A stretch of 14,687 nucleotides of DNA, taken from ARS98 sp030744725 (GTDB lineage: Bacteria; Planctomycetota; Planctomycetia; Pirellulales; Pirellulaceae). Below are positions 1-7,331 of this stretch, one piece after another (positions within the stretch are counted from its first letter, which is position 1; every line of letters begins with the position of its first letter). A model generated the notes under the pieces. The model ran no database searches. It worked only from the letters and a program-made list of their open reading frames with translations, and had not been told where the DNA came from. A program made the translations under genes and the position numbers. Location: the NCBI GenBank assembly GCA_030744725.1, contig JASLPZ010000170.1, positions 1 to 14,687 of the forward strand, in the 5' to 3' direction.

Positions 1-79
1 AGCCAAGGACGCTACCTCCTCTTGATTACACGCGAATCCCCCGCCCAAGCGCTAGCATTTTCGAGCGCCGTTCACATGC

Positions 80-811
80 ATGATCTGCGAACAGTGCCTC
101 GGAGGTGACCACAATCTGTGTGCGAGTGCGCAGCCCACCATTATTGGTCGTCACGGAGGGTTCGCCGACACAATTCGTGCCGATGCCGCAAGCGTGCTCA
201 AACTTCCGGCAGGTCTGGATGCGAAGAAGGCAGGTCCATTGTTCTGTGGCGGCGTAACGGTGTTCACTCCGTTGGTGCACATGGACGTATCTTCTACCGG
301 TAGCGTAGGCGTGATTGGCATTGGCGGCTTGGGCCACTTGGCCTTGCAGTTCTGCCGAGCGTGGGGATGTCACGTGACGGCGTTCACCTCAACCAGCAAG
401 ATGGACGAAGCTCGCGAACTTGGGGCGCACGAAACGATCAATTCGCGTGATCCCGATGCGATCAAGGCGGTCACCGGCCGCTTCGATCTGCTGATCTCGA
501 CGGTGAATGTCAGTCTCGATTGGAACACCTACTTGGGAATGCTCCGACCCGGCGGTCGCTTGCACTTGGTTGGTGTGGTGACAGCGCCGATGCAACTGAG
601 CATGATCCCCATGGCGCTTGGGCAATTATCCGTCAGTTCGTCGCAAGTCGGGAGTCCGACAACACTCCGAAAGATGCTCGACTTCGCGGGTCGACACAAG
701 GTCGCGCCCGTCACGGAGCACTTTCCCATGAGCGCCGTAAACGACGCGATCGAACATCTGCGAAGTGGAAAAGCACGTTATCGAATCGTCCTAGATCGCG
801 ACGAGACTTAG
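80..811 (+). CDS. Zinc-type alcohol dehydrogenase, N-terminally truncated
   Basis: Medium-chain NAD(P)-dependent alcohol dehydrogenase of the cinnamyl-alcohol/YahK-like type, which would interconvert an alcohol and an aldehyde in the cytoplasm. What is visible: three structural-zinc cysteines (C3, C6, C14 of CEQCLGGDHNLC), with a further Cys one codon before the Met; the third catalytic-zinc ligand in PLFCGGVTVFTPL (C56); and the Rossmann nucleotide site GIGGLG (about residues 80-85). The family is usually about 340-350 residues. Here only 243 remain: the GroES-like N-terminal part with the first two catalytic zinc ligands is absent. The frame is closed by a stop at 53-55, so the loss is real and not caused by the window edge. 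Homology seems to start near base 68, before the ATG, so that ATG is probably just an internal Met. It is very likely inactive. The next gene on the same strand begins 58 bases downstream. Confidence 0.8.
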   Translation: MICEQCLGGDHNLCASAQPTIIGRHGGFADTIRADAASVLKLPAGLDAKKAGPLFCGGVTVFTPLVHMDVSSTGSVGVIGIGGLGHLALQFCRAWGCHVTAFTSTSKMDEARELGAHETINSRDPDAIKAVTGRFDLLISTVNVSLDWNTYLGMLRPGGRLHLVGVVTAPMQLSMIPMALGQLSVSSSQVGSPTTLRKMLDFAGRHKVAPVTEHFPMSAVNDAIEHLRSGKARYRIVLDRDET

Positions 812-869
812 GCCATTTTGGAGACGGTCCTGGCCTTTGCCTCAATCCTCAGCCGACACGGCGCGAGCC

Positions 870-1568
870 ATGAAATACATCGCCACACGACGCGAGTTTC
901 TGAAGGCCACCGGCGCCGCAGCGGCGGTGGCCGCCGCTGGAACGCCCATCGCATCCGCTCAGGTGCAGGAGAAGGCCGTGTCGAACCACAAACCGCTCAC
1001 CAAAGTCAATTGCTTCAGCGAAGACGGCGAACTGAAGGAGGTTATTTTCGGACGCGTTGACGATCTTAGCCTACCAGAATACGCCCCAATCTTTGACTTC
1101 GCCGGACCGCAGACCGTGAGCTTGTTGAAGAAGGCTGGCGGGAAGCTGTTCAAGGAGGCAGATCCTGAGTGGTACAAGCAAGTCTACGATTCTATTGAAA
1201 ACGTCGTCGACTTCCTCAAGGGGCGCGGCATTGTGGTACACCGGCCACGGGACCATACAGAGGACGAGAACGCCAACTTTGCCTTGCGGAGTAAAATGGT
1301 AAACAACGTGTACAATCGCGACAGCCTTGTTGCGATTGGCAACACGCTGGTCGAATCCTCCTTCCTAACGCCTTCGCGAATCCGGAACAAATACGCGGTT
1401 CGCTATATTTCGATGGGATTGATGAAAGCGGGCAACCGTGTCATCTCCATGCCGCAGCCGCTGGATACCTACCGTAGCCAACGTAGCAGGTCGTGCAATC
1501 ATTCAGCTTGTAGTAAATCTCTCCCCAACCTCCGATCGAACGGATACCGCTACCGGTTGCGGGATTGA
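870..1568 (+). pseudogene. Tat-exported amidinotransferase-like protein, 3'-truncated
   Basis: N-terminal part of a glycine-amidinotransferase/arginine-deiminase superfamily protein. The start at 870 places a Tat signal at once (TRREFLKATG, then an Ala-rich stretch ending near ASAQ). An upstream TTG at 837 only adds residues before the signal. The body resembles AGAT: VNCFSEDGELKEVIFGR is the first propeller strand, and NRDSLVAIGNTLVE corresponds to the PRD...VGN segment holding an active-site Asp; MKAGNRVISMPQPLDTY follows. Similarity ends at about base 1472. The remaining 31 or so codons are simply the reverse complement of the convergent porin gene. The later catalytic Asp, His and Cys of the family are missing, so no transfer of an amidino group is expected. 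The family call is good; the substrate is unknown. A Tat signal on this fold is uncommon and implies a periplasmic form of the intact protein. Confidence 0.75.
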
Positions 1569-2799
1569 GTGTTTGCAGCACTGCTACGAAGTACGTGCCT
1601 GCCGCCTGAGCTATCCAGAACTCACCGCTGAATCCGGCTCGCTCTCCATGCAGTTGGAAATCAATGCATCCGCCCGCGGTCGTCGAAACATTGGAGATAG
1701 CGGGCTGGAAGACAGGCTGGTTAGCAGGGTCGAAAACGAAACGCGCTGGATCGAACGCCAGCGTTTCGCCCCACAGTCCGCTCAATCCGATTTCCAGAGC
1801 GCGACGGCCGTCCATTTCGGGACCGAGCTGGAGGCCGATGCGACCCTCGAAATTGGGGATGCCGTTGTCTTGGCCACGCGCGGTCGGCAGCAGCAAGAAG
1901 TCGTTCGCAACGGGCTGCGAAATTCGGCCAGACAGCGTCCACCGTGCCTCCTCGCTGACATTGATATAGCGATCCAGTTGCATGGCGCCGCGGTAGATAC
2001 CGACGTTGCCCGCCGCGCGTTGCTGCCCCATGTTGACAGTACTTGGCGTGATGGGGCTGAACAAGTCGAACATCCGCCCGAATGCAAAACGCCAGTTTTC
2101 ATTCTTGACCTCGCCATAAGCGTTGAGCACTTGCGGGCCGGAGGTGTTGCGTAGGGGCTGGGAACCAGTGAAGTTCATCACGAACGCTCCGCCGGTCTGC
2201 CAACTTCCAAAGCTTGGACCCGTAATGGCGAAGTTCAACATCGATGTCTTGCCGTGGGCCGTGAACTGGTCATCGTTCACTCCGACGTTTTCCGGACCGA
2301 GGAAGAAGATAACCGCATCTGCCGCTTGCTCTTGCTGCGCATAGATCAATTCGCCACGCAGCATCCCGAACGGGACGATCGACCATCCGTGGTTCTTGGC
2401 CCACGGTGCACCCGCGCGACAGAGGTCACAGAGATGCGCTTTGCCCTTGCGACCAGACTTTCCGCAGTCTGGGCAGTCCTGCAAATCGACCTCATAGAGT
2501 GGGTCGTCTTCGAAGCCACCGTAGCTGACAGTGTCCAGACCGGGATCGACCGAGGGCAAGCGTTCTAGCACGGACGCTTCCCACTGCTGGCGCTGGGCAT
2601 CGCGATCGCGCAACGATCTCAGTTCGAGCTCGGTCTGCTGCAGACGACGCTGCGTCTCGTTGAGTTGTCGTGCCAGTTCCTCGACGGAGATGTTTTCCTG
2701 CGCATGGGCGGTTGATTGGCAAAACGCCAACATGACCAGCATGAAGCTGGCAAAGTATTGAACGGCTCGGTGAAATCGTCGCACCACGATGACCTCCAT
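1441..2799 (-). CDS. Coiled-coil outer-membrane porin-like protein, C-terminally truncated
   Basis: Secreted beta-barrel-type protein of the kind abundant in planctomycetes. A signal peptide (basic VVRRFHR, hydrophobic core to about residue 30, cleavage near AHA-QE) is followed by a coiled coil (residues 38-72, ELARQLNETQRRLQQTELEL). Next comes a cysteine knuckle with two CxxC pairs (C109/C112 and C124/C127), then a long region of alternating aromatic strands (for example WSIVPFGMLRGELIYA, GGAFVMNFTG, WRFAFGRMFDLFSP) typical of porins. A purine-rich ribosome site (AAGGA, with GGGAGG further up) precedes the ATG. Family-like sequence stops at CYVGYG. The last nine residues are antisense of the amidinotransferase-like gene, so the final strands needed to close a barrel are gone. 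It may still be expressed but is unlikely to fold normally. Which solute it passed cannot be told. Confidence 0.7.
   Translation of the reverse strand: MEVIVVRRFHRAVQYFASFMLVMLAFCQSTAHAQENISVEELARQLNETQRRLQQTELELRSLRDRDAQRQQWEASVLERLPSVDPGLDTVSYGGFEDDPLYEVDLQDCPDCGKSGRKGKAHLCDLCRAGAPWAKNHGWSIVPFGMLRGELIYAQQEQAADAVIFFLGPENVGVNDDQFTAHGKTSMLNFAITGPSFGSWQTGGAFVMNFTGSQPLRNTSGPQVLNAYGEVKNENWRFAFGRMFDLFSPITPSTVNMGQQRAAGNVGIYRGAMQLDRYINVSEEARWTLSGRISQPVANDFLLLPTARGQDNGIPNFEGRIGLQLGPEMDGRRALEIGLSGLWGETLAFDPARFVFDPANQPVFQPAISNVSTTAGGCIDFQLHGERAGFSGEFWIAQAAGTYFVAVLQTLNPATGSGIRSIGGWGEIYYKLNDCTTCYVGYGRYPAAAAWR
1465..1480. other. Deletion breakpoint joining two convergent genes
   Basis: At this point plus-strand amidinotransferase-like coding (last family-like residues PLDTY, ending at 1472) meets minus-strand porin coding (last family-like residues CYVGYG, ending at 1471). 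Both reading frames run on into the other gene's antisense strand: the porin frame gains RYPAAAAWR and the amidinotransferase frame gains a Ser/Arg/Cys-rich tail. A single deletion that removed both 3' ends and the original intergenic region is the simplest explanation. No insertion-sequence remnant is visible at the joint. The exact base cannot be fixed without intact relatives. Confidence 0.6.
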
Positions 2800-2822
2800 G
2801 GTCCTTGGACCCTCCCGCGCTA

Positions 2823-2834
2823 ATTGCGCGCAAT
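2823..2834. promoter_or_regulatory. 12-bp palindrome upstream of the porin start
   Basis: Perfect palindrome ATTGCGCGCAAT, 23 bases upstream of the porin ATG and between two divergently transcribed genes. Its size and place fit an operator for a dimeric regulator. It could equally be chance or a weak mRNA hairpin in the porin leader. Confidence 0.25.
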
Positions 2835-3030
2835 CCTCCGGAATTACTATCGGTAGGCGATGCCGTGGTGGTGCCCATTTTGCGATGAATGGCGGTTATG
2901 CCATTTGAAGCGACTTTGAGGGCCCGTCTTGAGACGACACGGCCGTTTGCTCCTGACATGCTGCCGCCCCGAGAGAAAGCCGAAGTTTTGCGCAATCAAA
3001 AACTCTAGCGGGGTGTCCACGACCGAGGCC

Positions 3031-3081
3031 GCTAGCGCGGTTTGCGAAGTGCAGCCTGTCACATCGACCGACCGCGTTAGC
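3031..3081. repeat. 11-bp inverted repeat, possible hairpin
   Basis: Arms at 3031-3041 and 3071-3081 pair along 11 positions with one G.T wobble, with a 29-base loop. No U-tract follows, so it does not look like a classical terminator. It may be an intergenic repeat element. Confidence 0.35.
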
Positions 3082-3274
3082 AGCGTGGGCGAGTTACGGT
3101 GGTAATTCTGCCCCAAGCAAGCAGTTGCAATTTCAAGACACAACCGGTCACCTGGACCAGTTCAAATACGGCAGGCTGCTACGCTGCTTCGGCTTGTCGG
3201 TCCGAACCGCTACGGTATCCTGTACTTTGTCGACTTCAGTGGACGCGCCTCACGAAACAGGATGATTCTCCAAC

Positions 3275-3278
3275 AGGA
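3275..3278 (+). promoter_or_regulatory. Ribosome binding site deciding a GTG start
   Basis: AGGA lies eight bases before the GTG at 3287. This is the best-spaced Shine-Dalgarno sequence for the kinase frame and supports the GTG start. The nearby ATGs at 3291 and 3294 are out of frame with the kinase. Confidence 0.5.
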
Positions 3279-3286
3279 ACCACTTC

Positions 3287-5431
3287 GTGAATGATGCGGA
3301 ACAGCCGAAAACGGACGAGACCAAGGCAGACGCGATAGACCGAACGCTCAGGTCAGGACCTGCGCACGAGCACGAGCCGCCCCAAGTTCTCGGCGAAGAA
3401 GCGTTCGCTCAAACAACGCCGGCAATGAGCACACCCCCGGCCGACCCGAAGACCGACGCTGAGACGCTTGCCGATGATGAGCGAGAACGGATTCACTACT
3501 TCGGCGATTATGAATTGCTCGAAGAAATTGCTCGCGGTGGAATGGGAGTCATATACAAGGCCCAACAGACTCGGCTAAAGCGCATCGTGGCCGTCAAGAT
3601 GATCTTGCGCGGCCAACTTGCGTCCGAGCAGGACGTTAAGCGGTTTTTGGTCGAGGCCGAGGCAGCCGCAAATCTTGATCATCCTGGCATCGTGCCGGTG
3701 TATGAGTTTGGCGAGCATTCCGGCACACACTATTTTTCGATGGCCTTTGTCGATGGGCCGAGCCTTGCGGAAAGAGCCGGTGAGAACGCGCTGCCGCCCA
3801 CTGAGGCCGCAGAAGTGACTACCAAAGTCGCTGAAGCGGTCGCATACGCACACCGACGCGGCGTTGTCCACCGTGATCTAAAGCCGGCCAATGTACTCAT
3901 CGATCACGATGGTCAACCACGAATCACCGATTTTGGATTGGCGAAACTGATAGACGCCGATGATGAGTTGACCCAGGACGGCACGATCATGGGATCGGTT
4001 TTCTACATGCCCCCAGAGCAAGCTGCTGGCAAAACTTCACTGATTGGCCCAGCCGTGGACATCTATGCGCTGGGTGCAATCCTTTACAAGCTGTTGACGG
4101 GTCATCCACCATTTCAGGCGCCGACCGTGATGGAGATTCTCAAGCAAGTCGTTGATCAGGAGCCCGTTCCACCCCGGCGCATCAATCCGCGCATTCCGCG
4201 CGATTTGGAAACAATCTGTTTGAAGTGCTTGCAGAAGGATATCTCGCGCCGCTTCGGCTCAGCAGACGCGTTGGTCGAAGAATTGGAGCGTTTCGAGCGC
4301 GGTGAACCAATTCGGTCGCGGCCAATCGGTCGTTGGGAACACATTTGGCGATGGTGTCGTCGCAACCCACTTTCAGCCACCCTTGCTGCCGGACTTTGCG
4401 CTGCTGTGCTTCTTGGCGTCATCACGGCCACAACGCTCCTGAATCGTGCGCGAGCAGAACAGCGTCGCTTCGAGCAGCAGCAACGAACCGTGGAAGTGCT
4501 CTCGGAAATGGTCTTGAGTAAGACGCTGGATGAAACGGATGAGTGGCTGAGACTGTTTTTTCAACCAGTCGAACAAGAGCTACTCATCACTGGTGATTGG
4601 ACGCGCGGCGGCGTAATCAATGCTGAGCAGCCAGACCAGGTGAACCAGCTCCTGATCCCCCTGATCGAACACTATCCTCAAATCTCATCGCTGATGATCT
4701 CGGATGATCGCGGTCGCGAACATATGCTGCTCTGCGTTTCGCAACAACACGACGGCACAATCGATCGCCAATGGAAATGCCGGCAGACGAGACGTGATCA
4801 GTGGCAGGATCAGGTAACGTGGCTGGAATGGACGAATGATCAAGACAACCTGGAACGTCGAACGGAGCGACTCGATTATGACCCTCGCATTCGACCGTGG
4901 TTTCAGGGAGCCATCGCCAAGAGCGACATCGGTGGTGAGGACACGAGGGACCGAATCCACTGGACCGAGCCATACGTCTTCTTCACCACGAAGGACTTGG
5001 GTATTACGGCTTCTACAGCATTGCCCCCCGCAGAAGGCGACGCTGTTACAACGGTCGTCGCGTTCGATGTGCTTCTGGAGGACATTACACGGTTCACCAG
5101 CCAGAAGCACCCAACTCCGCATGGAAAGGTGTTTGTTCTTACTGCGGATGCCAAGTTGGTTGGCCTACCCAGCGATCGCAGCTTGACGACGCCGGAGCAG
5201 TGGAAGGGGATCTTCTTGAAGCCTCTCTCGGAGCTTGGCCAGCCTTATGCAATTGACTCCACAAAGGCCTTCTCATTCGGGGCGGAAGAAGGAACACAAA
5301 TCCAGAGTTTTCAAACTGAGCGCTCAACCTGGTGGGGAGCAGCAAAGCCATTTCAGTTAGGTGATTTGACGCTTTGGATTCTTGTTTTGCTTCCCGAATC
5401 GGATCTGCACGACAGCCTGTCGGAGGGGTGA
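3287..5431 (+). CDS. Membrane Ser/Thr protein kinase with C-terminal Cache-like sensor
   Basis: Hanks-type protein kinase (PknB-like) facing the cytoplasm, with a sensor outside the membrane. Order: an acidic, Pro-rich N-terminal tail (1-70); kinase domain (about 75-340) with glycine loop ARGGMGVIY, VAVK lysine K104, HRDLKP with catalytic D197, DFG D215 and a PPEQ version of the APE motif; one transmembrane segment (about 362-385); a short helical stretch; then a dCache-like domain (about 395-700) containing YDPRIRPWF, a hallmark of double-Cache sensors. All catalytic residues are present, so kinase activity is likely. Relatives usually have a second transmembrane segment and more after the Cache domain. 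Here the protein ends at LPESDLHDSLSEG with neither, so it may be truncated. Ligand and targets are unknown. Confidence 0.88.
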   Translation: MNDAEQPKTDETKADAIDRTLRSGPAHEHEPPQVLGEEAFAQTTPAMSTPPADPKTDAETLADDERERIHYFGDYELLEEIARGGMGVIYKAQQTRLKRIVAVKMILRGQLASEQDVKRFLVEAEAAANLDHPGIVPVYEFGEHSGTHYFSMAFVDGPSLAERAGENALPPTEAAEVTTKVAEAVAYAHRRGVVHRDLKPANVLIDHDGQPRITDFGLAKLIDADDELTQDGTIMGSVFYMPPEQAAGKTSLIGPAVDIYALGAILYKLLTGHPPFQAPTVMEILKQVVDQEPVPPRRINPRIPRDLETICLKCLQKDISRRFGSADALVEELERFERGEPIRSRPIGRWEHIWRWCRRNPLSATLAAGLCAAVLLGVITATTLLNRARAEQRRFEQQQRTVEVLSEMVLSKTLDETDEWLRLFFQPVEQELLITGDWTRGGVINAEQPDQVNQLLIPLIEHYPQISSLMISDDRGREHMLLCVSQQHDGTIDRQWKCRQTRRDQWQDQVTWLEWTNDQDNLERRTERLDYDPRIRPWFQGAIAKSDIGGEDTRDRIHWTEPYVFFTTKDLGITASTALPPAEGDAVTTVVAFDVLLEDITRFTSQKHPTPHGKVFVLTADAKLVGLPSDRSLTTPEQWKGIFLKPLSELGQPYAIDSTKAFSFGAEEGTQIQSFQTERSTWWGAAKPFQLGDLTLWILVLLPESDLHDSLSEG

Positions 5432-5942
5432 CACGTGGTCCTAGCCGGCCGTGAAGATGCGCAGTCAGGGAGAAACGAGATTGGGCTTGCTGAAATCACG
5501 TCGCCGCGAGGCCTTCTGCACGGCAGCGAAAACTTTGTCGGTCACATCGATAACGGCGCGCAATGCGTCTTTGGACATTCTCCGTTCGGCGCGTCGGTGT
5601 CCACGCCCGCTGGCAGTTCAGGGCGTTCATGGCTGAGACGCCGCCCCGACTGGTGTCATCTGATCGATGGCGCAAAGAGATCGCGCGAACGTGAACCAGG
5701 ACACGCGCTTTAACCTACTTCGGTCATCAACCCCGAAGCAGTCTACCGTCTTTCTCTTGCGCTCCTCGGTCGAAAAGACCGGTGGCGTTTTCTCAAATCC
5801 CGAAACAGCGTCGGTCTCGCGACCGAGGCCAATTCCGACAATAGATTTCGCGGCCTCGGTGGGCCGTCACCGAAGCAGTTTGGTGGATGTCCTGGCGCGC
5901 TCATGATATCTATGAAAGAGTCGATTTTGTTCAATTAGTGCG
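5432..5942. other. Noncoding stretch between kinase and IS110
   Basis: About 510 bases without a convincing gene. Several overlapping open frames exist on both strands but none has a good start, ribosome site or recognisable family. The longest start-less one is on the minus strand, 5866 to 5627. The region holds a 9-bp inverted repeat (5822-5830 with 5852-5860) and a 10-bp direct repeat ccgaagcagt at 5733 and 5870. Part of it may be the left end of the IS110 element. Another part may be debris of the missing kinase 3' end, although no second transmembrane segment is readable in any frame. Confidence 0.5.
5822..5860. repeat. 9-bp inverted repeat upstream of IS110
   Basis: accgaggcc (5822-5830) and ggcctcggt (5852-5860) are perfect reverse complements with a 21-base loop. 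They lie where IS110-group elements encode their guide RNA, upstream of the transposase. The stem is short, so a link to such an RNA is only a possibility. Confidence 0.35.
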
Positions 5943-5997
5943 GTTCTCCGTATCGCATGTTTGGGAAGCGTTTCACTCTTTCCCACGACAGGAGAAC
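5943..5997 (+). promoter_or_regulatory. Nested hairpin sequestering the transposase ribosome site
   Basis: Two nested stems: outer gttctcc (5943-5949) with ggagaac (5991-5997), inner tgggaa (5962-5967) with ttccca (5980-5985). The right outer arm contains the AGGAG Shine-Dalgarno (5990-5994), seven bases before the ATG at 6002. In a transcript entering from outside, the hairpin would mask that site. Several insertion sequences are known to limit transposase made from impinging transcription in this way. The structure is read by eye, not computed. Confidence 0.45.
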
Positions 5998-6001
5998 GAC
6001 C

Positions 6002-7129
6002 ATGCTGTTTTTTAGGTATTGATCAACATGCACGTCAACTCACCATCTCACTGCGCGACGAAAACGGCGATGTCCGACTGGCTCGGCAGGTGTCGACGCA
6101 GCCCGAGAGGATCCATGCATTCTTCCAGCAGCTCACTCGCGAGCGACTAGGCAACGACGAATCGTTCGTGGCCGTCCTGGAAGTCTGCGGCTTTAACGAT
6201 TGGCTAATCCGCATGCTTTACGACTACCGCTGCCAGAAAGTGATCTTGATTCAACCCGAAGATCGGAAGAAGCGCAAGACGGATCGACGCGACGCAGCCG
6301 CGCTGAGCGAACTGTTGTGGGTCAACCGCGCTCGCCTCTTACAGGGTCAGCCGGTCCGCGGCTTGCGGCAAATCGACATCGCCACCACGACCGACCAAGA
6401 GAACCGGCGTCTGACGACGCTCCGCAAGGACGCCGGCAAGGCTCGGACACGTCTGGTCAACAAAGTCAGACAGATTCTCCGACGTCACAACCTGCAGTGG
6501 GAAATGCCCACGAAGCGATTTCCTACGCTCACGGCCATCGCCTGGTTGAAGACGCTGGTCTTACCCGAGATTGACCGGCTGGAAATGGACCACTTGCTTG
6601 CGGACGTGAAACAAGTCCAGCAGCGCATGGAGGATCTCGAGAAGGCGATCGCTCTGCGATGCGGCGGCAGCGATGACGCCATGCTCCTTTCGACGATCCC
6701 GGGTGTGGCTGCCTTTACGGCAACGTCGTTAGCGTGCGCATCGGCAGAATTGAACGCTTTCCTCGTTCTCACAGCCTCGCCAACTACTGGGGCCTGACTC
6801 CCGGTTGCCGCAATAGCGGTGAAAAGACTCAACGCCTCGGAAGCATCACGAAGGCTGGCAGCAACATGGCCAGATGGCTGCTGGCACAAATGACTCATAA
6901 AGTGTTGCGAAAGGACGCCCGGCTGCGGGAATGGTTCAAACGAATTAAGCGCAGACGGGGCGCCAAGATCGCCCGAGTGGCCGTGATGAGAAAGCTCGCC
7001 ACGATCATGTGGCACATGTTGAAACAACGAAAAACGTATGCGGCGTGTCGAGCGTTCTCGCCAAACGACGGGAACCACGGAGCCCCTCAGGAATCGGAAC
7101 AACAAAGCCTGTCGATGGCGACAAATTAA
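6002..7129 (+). pseudogene. IS110-family transposase (DEDD recombinase), two frameshifts
   Basis: Transposase of the RuvC-fold IS110 family, whose members recombine DNA under guidance of an element-encoded RNA. The DEDD residues are visible: Asp in FLGIDQH, Glu in VAVLEVCGF, two Asp in KTDRRDAAALSELL. The C-terminal domain follows: IPGVAAFTATSLA, LANYWGLTPGCRNSGE, then RLGSITKAGSNMARW with the candidate catalytic serine. The natural start is probably the ATG at 6002 behind AGGAG, but a run of six T (6008-6013) puts it out of frame with GIDQH; five T would restore MLFLGIDQH. A TTG at 5961 keeps the frame open without a ribosome site. Near 6730-6740 the frame shifts by -1: the first frame ends at 6797 and the family sequence resumes as RIGRIERFPRSHSLANYWG, consistent with one lost base. 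Intact length would be about 380 residues. Probably inactive. Confidence 0.85.
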
Positions 7130-7155
7130 CCATGGAAGCGACCACCTGATGGTCC

Positions 7156-7235
7156 GGCTTCGTCGTCCTGTCATCCGCCGGAGCCATGCGCTTCGCCCGG
7201 AGGTGAGCCCCGACGGATGACAGGACGACGAAGCC
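7156..7235. repeat. Perfect 22-bp inverted repeat, long hairpin after the transposase
   Basis: Arms 7156-7177 and 7214-7235 are exact reverse complements (22 of 22), separated by a 36-base GC-rich loop that itself contains two CCGG tetramers able to pair. The repeat begins 26 bases after the transposase stop. No U-run follows on either strand, so an intrinsic terminator is unlikely. Candidates are part of a guide RNA (the IS1111 subgroup encodes it downstream), a REP-like palindromic repeat, or a stem protecting the transposase mRNA. Confidence 0.7.
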
Positions 7236-7302
7236 TACCTCGATCATGAACATGAAACGAACAAAAGGAGACACCATAGACCAAGATTCGGTAAGGTTGT
7301 TC

Positions 7303-7331
7303 GATCCGATCCGCAAAAGCGGATTGAGATC
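7303..7331. repeat. Small hairpin downstream of IS110
   Basis: ATCCGC (7309-7314), an AAAA loop, GCGGAT (7319-7324), flanked by an outer GATC/GATC pair (7303-7306 and 7328-7331). With the 22-bp repeat upstream it makes a roughly 180-base region with two stems after the transposase gene. Confidence 0.4.

Larger units (their letters stand above)
2800..3286. other. Divergent intergenic region with an inverted repeat
   Basis: About 490 bases separate the porin (minus) and kinase (plus) starts and hold no convincing gene. Both promoters should lie here, but no clear -35/-10 pair can be fixed by eye. Structure seen: the palindrome at 2823-2834, and an 11-bp inverted repeat, gctagcgcggt at 3031-3041 against accgcgttagc at 3071-3081. 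The repeat has one G.T pair and a 29-base loop. Confidence 0.5.

Noticed and set aside
1438..2154. Long plus-strand open frame opposite the porin gene
   Set aside because: It is the antisense of a protein with a signal peptide, coiled coil and barrel strands; it has no family features of its own.
2404..2480. CxxC pairs of the porin as cytochrome c heme sites
   Set aside because: Neither is CxxCH; the residues after the pairs are Gly and Arg.
5435..5713. Plus-strand frame directly after the kinase
   Set aside because: No recognisable domain or membrane segment, and competing frames of similar length occur on both strands. It does not continue the Cache protein.
5733..5879. 10-bp direct repeat ccgaagcagt as a target-site duplication
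   Set aside because: Both copies lie on the same side of the transposase gene and do not bracket it.
6008..6014. TTTTTTA as a programmed -1 slippery site
   Set aside because: The heptamer is not in the required phase with the ATG frame, and the shift needed is +1 (or one T fewer). A T-run mutation is simpler.
6725..6745. Programmed frameshift in the middle of IS110
   Set aside because: No slippery heptamer is present at the shift, and IS110 transposases are normally single-frame; one lost base explains the sequence.
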